From Nectonema munidae (lineage: Eukaryota; Nematomorpha; Nectonematoida; Nectonematidae), in NCBI GenBank assembly GCA_030549495.1, contig JAUIRK010001026.1, positions 1 through 64,000 of the forward strand: a stretch of 64,000 bases of DNA, written 5' to 3'. A program made the translations under genes and the position numbers. Of the stretch, positions 54,613-64,000 are shown one piece after another; positions within the stretch are counted from its first letter, which is position 1; each line of letters starts with the position of its first letter. The notes under the pieces are model-generated. The model saw only the letters and a program-made list of their open reading frames with translations. It was not told the origin of the DNA and did no database searches.

Positions 54613-57600
54613 TGTATACTAACCGTGCTCTAGCAATGTCTTGTTCTAGTTTTCAGATTCTGAGTAAGCAAAAATTTCCTAATGTAATTGGAATTCATTG
54701 CGGTATTCATTGACAAGCCTTAATAATGAAAACCATACCTGCTTGAAAATTTTTTAAAAATTTTTCAAGTAGGTAGTCATTAAAATAGCGCATTTCAAGA
54801 AAATGACTCTACTTTTATTTGCTTTCAATTATGCTAAGAAAATTATTTCGAATTTGAAAAACTTTTGCTTCACTAAAATGTGAGATGACTTTCCGAAGGA
54901 AAGGTTTTGAAGCGATACACTATGGAAAGAAATCCAGCAATTTCTGTAAAGGAAACCAAACATACATATAAAATTTTCTGATGTCCGCTTTCGTATATTC
55001 CTATCATTTTAGTGACTATATTTAAATCTATGAATTCCCTTAACCTTGCGCTGCAAGGAAAATAGATCGCAGTACACCATTGTCATAAAAATTGATAGCT
55101 TTTGAAATGAAGCTGGAATAATGGCATTCTTTGACACAAAAAATTTTTTGATCGATATTCGAAAATATTTACTGATGAAAATAAGATTTAATAAGATTTT
55201 CATCAATGAAGATCTCATTTAGGCCATAAAACACAGTAAAGCATATCTTAGCCAAGAAATTTCTCTTTTTTTCCTAACCTATAAAAATTTGAAAAATACT
55301 ACCAATTTATCGAAAATCTGTTTATAATCTCGATTAGCCTCAGAAGACTTGTTAATTCAAGAATAGTTTATTGATTTGATTAATGATTGAGGAGGTGCAA
55401 AATATTTTTGTGAAGTGTCTCATAGCGATTTTTCGAATGAAATGGGACAGTCCTATGCTGATGTTGGAAAGATGACTCTGAACGTTGTGATTCGAATTGC
55501 CACTACATTTGAGTGAGAGAATTAAAAAGTTGGCGAATAAATTTTATCAAATTTTTAAGAATTTGGAGTGGGAGTAGAATAAAGTTGGCTTAATTAAAGC
55601 ACATTACTTTTTGAAAATCAATTAGATAAATAATAAAAGTAGCGAATCCTTTTCTATACAATTTAAAGATGAATTGTATTTTATGAGACACGAATGTCCA
55701 ATCGGGCATGAAGGATTTAAAACAATTTATTTTGAGATTCTTAAAGTGGCTACTAGCTCCACCATCGGAGCTTCTTCAAATTCGTAGAGGGGGTAAAAAT
55801 GTACGAATAAGTATGATGACAAAAAAATTGCTTGAAACGCAGATACATTTTGAATAATTCATATCATAGTTATTAAAATATTAAATATGCTTTTATAATA
55901 TTGAATGTGATAATTCTAATATTCATTGGATTAAAATTTGATAAAAAAAACTTCAATAGAGAAATAAAGAGATAACTATATGAATTTTGAATATAAAAAA
56001 ACTCAAATTCTACTCGCTAATTGATTCAGCAAATAAATTTTAAGTTTTTTAAAAAAAATCGTATAAGTGTGAATAGGGTAAATTGAAATTAATTTTAGGA
56101 ATATCAAATTTAAACATTAAAATTTCAAAGTTAAAACTAAATATGAGGTTGCACCAAATCGCTTTTCGCACCCTAATAATCTGAGATTGGTGCAGAGTTT
56201 TAAAATTTCTCGTTCATTACCGTAATATTTTTGGCAATTTTCACAAAAATAATTTTATCTTAAATTTTAGCATTATTTTTGTATAACTTATATGAAAAAT
56301 GAAAACAACATATAACTTTTTATATATTATAAAAAAATGTATACTTGATTACTTTTCTATATAAAATAAAAAAAATAAAGGTTCCAACATTTTTCAAAAT
56401 TGTAGCATAATAGATTGTGTTAATTTGAATTCAATGACTGAACTGTTGGCAGAGAGTTATGTGAAAACAGTACTGATTATTTTTCAGAATTTGTAAGCAT
56501 ATAAATGATGCAAATGAGAAAATTAAAAAGAATTTAATATATTTGCAAACCCCATAAATATATTCATATTAATTTTGGTAAAGGTAATATGCAAAATATT
56601 TCGGTATCTGGATACGGTGCTATTTAGAAAACTTCATTTATGTATAATCCCTAATATACTAAGATTTAATAACAAAAGGTCTTGGGTTGGATCCAGCATA
56701 GTTTTAATTGCTCATAGTTCGACTAGCAGTGATGGTTTAAAGCTTATTTGAACATTTTTTGTATTCTGAAAGATACGAATAATCATGAAACTATCTGAAA
56801 GATTTTATAAAAAAAAAGCCAGGCCATTTATATAAAATACTTAACATAAAATATAAATACAAATGATATATAATTGTTTGCTTTAGATCTTATATCGTAT
56901 AGCAATCATTTAATACACATTATTTCCGCTAGTCACTTCCTATTATAGTGAAACAAAATCTATATATCTAGACAAAATAAGTCATTATATTCCAGAATAA
57001 AACTTTACATCATTATAGCCAAATGCATACAGTTTTAACACATATTTTTTTGTATCACTTATATTCATTCAAGTTCTTAAGACTCATTCATCTTCACTTC
57101 TTAGATGTTTTAGTTCTCCTTATTTATAATACTTTAACAAAGACATTTGTCAAGAGCATGGCCCAATTAAATTTGAAGTGTTGCACAATACCTATTAATA
57201 TATGCACTGCAGATTAGTGTTAATTAGGGGTATATAATTTGAAAAACAAAAGAACTTATTCGTATAATATAAGTTAATATAAAAATACCTCTGATGATTT
57301 TAGTTAGTTCAAAATTAAAGTAAATTTATTTTAGAAAAAAATAAAAAAAATCTTGACAGATAAATGAATTTCAGTTTAAAAGGCTTGAAAACGTAAGTAA
57401 GGAGTAATGGTAAAATGTCAACTTGAACGCAGATGAATAAAATATTAAAAAAATATATTTGAATTTAAAGATTTTTTATTTTATTAATGAATTCTTTTAT
57501 TTTGAGTTCGATTTAATTATATATAATACTTTAGTTAATTATTTTTATAAAATTTTTTTATTTGTTGTTATCACATTAAAGCGATAAATGCTAGAGGCTG

Positions 57601-58338
57601 ATAGCTCACTAAAATCCAGATACACTGAATCAAAACCCTATGATCCTACCACAAAACCATCTTTCGACTTTTATCATAATATTGACTTTTATTTCTTGGC
57701 ACTCATCCAAATTCTAAACATTTTAATTTCAAATATTCAATATGCGATTTTTTTATTTACAAATTATTTTTCTTTTTTCTTTTCTTTCTCCAACTTCAGT
57801 TTTAGTGTGTTGACTTTCAACTTCTTCTAACATACCCATATCCTAGTGAACATTTTCTTCAATATTTGGATTGGCTTTAAGGACTTCATATTACACTTTT
57901 TATTATTTTTTCGTTTTCAGAAATAAAACTTAGAAGTTTCATCTCAGTGATTTAAAATTTTCTATATAGGACATTTTTAGTTATGTTTCTTATTAGTTCT
58001 CACATGCTATACCACTGTTTTTCATATTTTAGAATTTCGTTGTATAGGTCAAAAAAATATTTGAGATAATCTGAAAATTTTTATATTCCCTAACAGATAT
58101 ACTTGATCAAATTAAAAAAACAATTATTTAATTTGAATCATATATTAGGTTACTTTTGGGAGTTTTTTAAGCACTTTCAGACGTAATGTTATAGAGACTA
58201 GCGTCTGGATTTAGACAGACAAATCTGGATTTTTTTTTTAAAAAAAAACCTTTTTTTAAAATTAAAAATCGCAAAATTTTTATTTATTAGTTCATTTTTT
58301 TAATTTTTATTTTTAATTTTAAATTATAAATTTTTATT
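54613..58338. other. Very A+T-rich DNA without genes
   Basis: No coding region, repeat pair or structured element seen apart from the SINE scrap at 56,675. Open frames here are short and of low-complexity composition. Confidence 0.5.
56675..56700 (+). repeat. SINE remnant, B-box region only
   Basis: AAAGGTCTTGGGTTGGATCC followed by AGCATA closely matches the B-box stretch of the SINE at 8,751-8,892. Nothing of the head or tail could be aligned with confidence. Confidence 0.4.
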
Positions 58339-58700
58339 ATGCCTAAAAGAATAAAACTCTTTCAAAAAGTATCCTTTTTTAAGAAAAGCATCAACGAAAG
58401 TAAAGTGGCATGTTTGATATCTTGTGGATAGGCAATTCTACATTGTTTCAAAGGTAGTGAAGTTTTAGAAAAGAACATTAATACAAATAAACACAAAAAT
58501 GCGTTAATGTATTTTTCTCAGACTAAACAGATATCTGGTTCTGAAGAAGATTTAGCTTATCATTGTATTATGCATGGGCTAATATTTAGAACAATCGATT
58601 CCATTTCTCCCATAATAAGACCAGCTTTTTTATATTCAAATTTGTTGTAGAAGAAAAACTATTTCCATTATTACTAAATGTTTGGTTCCTAATGCAGTAA
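58339..58700 (+). pseudogene. N-terminal fragment of a transposon-related zinc-finger protein
   Basis: Starts MPKRIKLFQKVSFFKKSI and continues SKVACLISCG ... INTNKHKNALMYFSQTKQIS ... EEDLAYHCIMHGLIFRTIDS. The spacing of Cys pair, H-K-H-K and the A-Y-H-x-x-x-H-x-x-x-F-R-x-x-D motif fits a hAT-related family with an N-terminal finger that is common in arthropod genomes. It is interrupted and has no catalytic part. Confidence 0.55.
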
Positions 58701-58879
58701 AAATTGTTATAAATGCTATAAAATAGAAAGAAATTGTATTTTTTGAATAGCTGTCTATACAAGTAATCATTATTCTTTAAAAATAGTTCAACTGATTCGA
58801 TACTTCGATTAGGAAGAAAGTATTATTTCAAAGTTGATCAAAATAAAGAATCTTCCAAATGAAATAACTGAAATGATAT

Positions 58880-61085
58880 TCAATTTTATTAAATAAACTC
58901 TTAAAAAATTTGACATCCAAAATTAATATTCATTAAATACGAAGACATAAGCTTTAGAGAGTTCTGTTTTGTTTTGTTTTACGAAGTATTTGTTGAGTTG
59001 AGAAATTAGAAACTTTTCAATAATTTTTGATAATATGAGAATTAATGAAATAGGTTTAGAATTTGAGATATCAGAATCTTTGTTGTATTTCAAAACAGGA
59101 ACTAATAAATTTTGAATCTTGGTAGCTATTGTTCTTCATCGCGTCGATATTGGAGAAAATTTGACTAAGAGCTGCCTTAAAAGATGACGAGTGTAATGAA
59201 GGCATTTGTTAAATTTCTGTGAAATCTCAAAATTATCAACAATTTTTATCCCATTTTTATATAAAATAACTTGATTATTTTTCTTCCTTTGATAATTGAG
59301 TGTTGGACCAATAATCTTTATTGAATTTGCAATTCGTAAACAAGACAAAATAATAGCAACGTTTAGGCCACATACTTATTTTATTTTGTTTCTCAATGAA
59401 ATATATCTTTCATTTAGATCACAATTGATTTTTCCTTTTTTCACTTTTTTAATCCATGTATCTCTAAGTTTGATCATGTTTAAAATCTCATCAGTGATCC
59501 AAAGTTTTTACATGTACCTAAATCGGGTTTTTGGATTAAAAACTGTTTTAGACCTCTTTATAAGATTGTTTATTGTCGTTGTCAAAAGGGAAAGGAAATT
59601 TCTGCTTTAGAATTGACATTTGAATTATTTTCCCAGTCAGTGCTATTGGCAAGTTCAATAAAAATATTACTATCAAATATTGTACGATAAGTTTCTGTGT
59701 TGAATGTGAAGGATCTAAATTAATTGACAAAATAATAGGTCCGAAAAACGATAGTTACAATTCAGCCCAAAGTAGTTATCATACATTTGGTTAATAAAAA
59801 AATGATCTAGAAGTGTTTTGAAAGCAGGTCTAGTTGGGAGAGTTATAACTGGTTTCAAAAAATTAGAAACGCTCAATTTTTAAAACCTTTCAATAGGGGG
59901 AGGCATTAGCATAAGAATATAAAAATTAAAGTCAACGCACACTCATTATTAATTTAAAAAAGAAGACTATCAAAAAAGTCCAAGAAAGCAGGTAATTTGT
60001 CTGAATAAGTGGTGGTCTTCTATAGATATTATAAATAGCAATATATTTTCCAACATATATTTTAACCAATATTGAAAAGTATTCATAAAAATTACAAACA
60101 AAACTACTCTTAAATATAGAGGATTTATAATTAGCATTAACTTAAAACCCTAATCCTCGATGTGTAGATACTTTACTTGGATGAGAGACTGAATTATAAA
60201 CTGTAAGAGGAAAGCTGAGAAAATCATTAGTGTACCAAGTTTATTAAAGGCATAAAACCAGTAATGGTATACCCAGGACCGAATTGGCCCTATTTAAAAA
60301 TGGCAAAATTTGACAAATTTACTATTTAGAGATTAAATATTTTAACTCAGAAAATTAAAATTATATAAGTTAAAGAATGGTTAATTTAAAGTCAAAGAGT
60401 GCGAGCTTTGGATGAAATGATCAATTGTATCAATATGAAATGCATACTTTGTGAAAATAAAGTTTTTACTTTTCTTTATCAGAATCAAAGTTTGTGATGC
60501 CTCATACTCGAGTCTTTCCTAACACAGGGACAAGAGTATTCCATAGCACAGTGTGAAAAATAAGTTTTTGATGTAAACTTGTAATTATAATATTTATAGT
60601 TTAGTGGATCATTTTTGAATGAGCAGCTTTGTGATTCATGGTTTTCATAACAATATTTACAAACAGCATCTTTGATGCATTTAGAATTAGTATGACCAAA
60701 TAAGAGACATTTACCACTCTGTAGGTGAGAGAAAAAAACTTCTTACATTTCATTTTTTCATCATAAAAAAGATTGTGAATCCAGATTGTTTAATAAAATT
60801 ATTTACTTTAGGAGAGACTTTTATAGCTGATATTTTTTGGTCATTTTTTTGTCTTTTGAGAAAAGAAACTCTAAAACTTGAGCCTCTGGAACTAATTTTA
60901 GAATTTCTTCATTTTTTTCCAAAATTTTATCAATAATTACTTCTTCTTCAATATAATTCGGCGAAACAAATGAGAATTTTGGAATTAAATGTTTTCTCTT
61001 GCGTACTTGAAAGGAGGCATCTTTGAGTAAATTTTCCGCCTTATCTAAATTTTTGGTATCTGGAAAAAAACTTTGCAAGCATTTT
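58880..61085 (-). pseudogene. LINE (Jockey/CR1 group), minus-strand copy, 3'-incomplete
   Basis: From high to low coordinates: an ORF1 piece (61,078-60,821, MQSFFPDTKNLDKAENLLKD), zinc knuckles (CLLFGHTNSKCIKDAVCKYC then YENHESQSC, about 60,700-60,620), an endonuclease relic (VITLPTRPAFKTLLDHFFIN, about 59,870-59,790), a 70-codon piece at 59,348-59,136, and reverse-transcriptase start blocks (LVPVLKYNKDSD, SKPISLILIISKIIEKFLIS, about 59,110-58,985). The rest of the reverse transcriptase is missing. Frameshifts throughout. Confidence 0.75.
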
Positions 61086-61194
61086 TTGAAGATTTAAATG
61101 AATTAACTTTTACTGTGGATAAAGGTTTTCTATTTCTACAGGGAGATTTTTATATACTTTCTGGTAAATAACATCAAACAACTTCGAATTTTAT

Positions 61195-61368
61195 CAATAA
61201 TTTTATATACTTCAAATAAATTTTATTTGATGTTTTTTTAAATATATTTATAATACTAATTAAGCATTTTTAAGATAATTTTCATTATCAGCTAAATTAT
61301 GTATTGATCTCAGTGATGAAAAGTTAAATTTGTTAGGAAAATTTTAACGATAGATGAAATCATCTATT
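61195..61368. repeat. 170-bp repeat, copy 2
   Basis: Copy of 52,357-52,527, placed between the two divergent LINE copies and just upstream of the minus-strand ORF1 relic. It may be LINE 5' UTR sequence. Confidence 0.8.
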
Positions 61369-61899
61369 CGAACAACAGAAACATAGGTTTCACTTTCTAA
61401 TTATTTTGATTTAGAAGAATCATCTAAATTATCCATATTAGAAATTTAAGTTTGTTATTTCAGGAGATAATTTAAAAATTATAAATAGGAAAGTAATAGA
61501 AAAACTCAGTATAACAGTTTCGGGTAGATGTTTCTACAGCTTCCTCATGCAATTTAAAAAAAAGTATTAATATATCAGTATTTTATACTAATACAAATTA
61601 ATTATTGAGTAAACTAGAGGAATTGTATATTTTGAATGATGGAAAAACTTCAGTAGCTGTAGTGACTGAATTTCTTCCAAAGAAGAGTCTATTTTGATCA
61701 ATCCTACTGTCTATGAATTTTGTAATAGTTAGTAATTTTTGCTCCTATTCTAATACTTTATTGAATAAAAGGGGGATATTATTAAATTTGCATAAAGAAG
61801 TTTTGTTTAAAGTTATTCAATTTTTTGACTCTAGATTCATTGAGTATCTCACTTTAAGAGTTATATTCAAAAGCAAGTCCTAATTCTCTTTTTTTTGGA

Positions 61900-64000
61900 A
61901 TCTTCAAATGAGATAATTTCCCTTCTTAGTTTACTTTACTCAAAAGTTTCACATAGTAATATAATAGTTGTAGATTTAAATTACCCTGAAATTAATTGGA
62001 ATATAACACTGATAAACATCAAAAATTTTTAAATTTACTACAAGAAAAATATTTTTCTCAGCTCGAAACTGAAGCAACAAGAATAGGAAATTCTGGTGGT
62101 CTTTCAATTCTTGATTTACTTATTACTAATGTTCCTGATGTAATTTCTAGTTTAAGACTTACTTCTCCTTTAGTAAAGTGATCATAGGTGCATTCATTTT
62201 AACATTATGAAAATAACAAGCACTGCTATTTTTTCAACCAAAAAATATTATTTTCAATCTGGAAACTATGATATTATTATTTCTGATTTTCTCAAAATTG
62301 ATTGGAATGCTGTAGAGGATTCTGAACTTGATGAGTTTTATTCTTTTTTCACAAGTAAACTCAATTCCTTTATAGAAAAGTATATTCCTTTGAAAAAGTC
62401 AAATAGAAAATTTCATGACTATTTTACTTGAAGAAATAGAATTTTGTTTAAAAAAAAGAAAAACTTTTTGCCAATTTCATCAAGTTTAGATGCGAAAGTT
62501 TGTTTACCATGTATAAACAAGTAGCGAATGTTTTAAGAAAAGAGACGCAAACAAAAAGGGTATTTGATGAAAAGAAGCTTCTTTCAAACTATAAACATCT
62601 GAACTAGTTGGATCTGATGGATTTCGTTCATCGACAGATGTTGAGAGAGCTAATACATTTAGTTCTTGTTTTTCGAATACACGCATTTAAAAATACAACT
62701 TTTTGGCCATTTGTAACGTTATAATTGACTCTATTAATTTTGATATAGGCACAATATGTAATAAGTTGAAAAGCTTAGAAAAGTTCAAGTCCCCTGGGAT
62801 TGATAAGTTACATCCCTACATTATCAGTAAATTACATGATGTTTTAGTTGTTCCAGTTAAAATGCTTTTTGAAAAGTCTTTAGAGGAAATTTTTTTTTTA
62901 GATTTATGAAAAACAGCTTTAGTCATACTTGAACTCAAAACTGGAGATAGTAAATTTTTCACAATTATAAACCTATAAGCCTAAACCCAATTCTCTGTAA
63001 AGTTTTTGAGTCGTTTATAGCTAATAATATTGCGAGCTACATAGAAAGTCTTGAGTTTTTTAATTTGAATCAGCATGGATTTATGAATGGTAAATCTACT
63101 ATAACGAACCCTGCTAAAACGATTTCGTTCATCTACTTGAACTGAATGATACAATTGATATGATTTACCTTGATTTTCACAAAGATTTTGACTCCATTCC
63201 ACATAAATATTTGATTGATAAGCTAGAATCATTTGGCATAAAAGGAAACCTACTGTCATTATTAGCCGATTTCTTTATGGATAGAAAACAAATTATTGTT
63301 GTAAATAGGAGTTATTCTCAAGAAAACAGTTAAAAGTGGTGTACTGCATGGATCTGTTCTGGGTCCCTTGCTATTTATTATTTTCTTGAATGACCTATTG
63401 AACATAGTTAGCTCCAAACCAAAGTGTTTGCCGATGATATTAAAATTTACGTCTCTAATTCTGCTGGTAAAGCTAGTTTGCAGAGTGACTTAATGAGCAT
63501 CTTTCATTGGTGTAATAGATGGGGAATGGAATTGAATCTAGACAAATGTACCCACCTACAAATTGGATAACAAATTGATAAATCATTCTTCATTGGAGGA
63601 CATAAACTGAAAAAAGTGGATACAGAGAAAGATCTTAGTGTAATTGTCAACACTAATCTTGATTCTAAAGAAAATATCTCATTGAGGGTGTCAAAGGCTT
63701 TCCAAGTTTTTCATAAAGTGCACAAATGCCTCGCTTTGTTTGATGCCAACACAACTCCACTTCTATATAAAACACTTATTAGACCAATTTTAGAGTATGG
63801 AAACGTCATTGCTTATCCTTTTTATTCCTGTGATGCTGCAAACATTGAAAGAGTCCAAAGAACAATCACTAAAAAGATTCTTGGAATGAAACATCTGAAA
63901 TATAAGGAAGGACTTAAAATGTTGAATCGATGATGTACAGATTCAAAAGAAATGAAATAGTTACTGTATTCAATATTGTAAATGGTAATTTGAGAACAAT
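61900..64000 (+). pseudogene. LINE (CR1/Jockey group), plus-strand copy, runs off the window
   Basis: In order: endonuclease VVDLNYPEINWN (about 61,965-61,995), ATRIGNSGGLSILDLLITNV (62,070-62,130); 62,207-62,431 with NYDIIISDFLKIDWNAVED; reverse transcriptase KSPGIDKLHPYIISKLHDVL (62,790-62,840), GVLHGSVLGPLLFIIFLNDL (63,340-63,395), FADDIKIYVSNSAG (63,430-63,470), DKCTHLQIG; and the 3' region 63,616-63,933 (LYKTLIRPILEYGNVIAYPF, IERVQRTITKKILGMK). Several frameshifts, so it is inactive, but the gene order is complete from endonuclease to the C-terminus. Confidence 0.85.

Overview
The window looks like arthropod nuclear DNA, most plausibly from a crustacean such as a caligid (sea louse) copepod. 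It is strongly A+T rich (about 70% by eye). It has large introns, is crowded with DNA transposons, MITEs, LINE pieces and a tRNA-derived SINE, and carries only two clear host protein genes. The organism call is an inference from this style and from the proteins; I could run no search.

Layout. (1) 1-5,357: sparse A+T-rich DNA with no gene. (2) 5,358-25,857 (minus strand): a host gene for a tandem-repeat galectin in at least seven coding exons with matching splice phases, giving 348 residues; its first exon was not found. Its introns total about 19.5 kb and hold a pogo/Tigger transposase, a hAT MITE with perfect 8-bp target duplications, a LINE tail inside that MITE, a 2.8-kb hAT-like element with its own transposase, a second short hAT element, piggyBac-like MITEs, a SINE and a worn hAT transposase. 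(3) 26-45 kb: accessory DNA with a BED-finger hAT relic (28.2-29.9 kb), several MITE families, a Tc1-type fragment, a heptad tandem repeat, an RTE-like LINE piece and a GC-rich fossil of a DIRS-like retroelement (39.65-41.7 kb). (4) 45,731-50,803 (minus strand): an intact single-exon clathrin heavy chain gene, preceded by a 93-bp intron in its 5' UTR and a TATA-like promoter. (5) 51-64 kb: decayed hAT pieces including an inverted duplication, a textbook piggyBac-like MITE, and two LINE copies arranged head to head, one running off the window end.

The two host genes are not obviously linked in function: clathrin heavy chain is a housekeeping vesicle-coat gene, while the galectin is probably a secreted or cytosolic lectin. 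The most unusual signals are the TTAA-flanked MITE family whose subterminal palindrome differs in sequence between copies while staying self-complementary; the hAT-like element with an unfamiliar transposase and a target resembling TGTATAC; the galectin whose second domain has lost the sugar-binding signature; and the intronless clathrin reading frame with a changed uncoating motif at its C-terminus.
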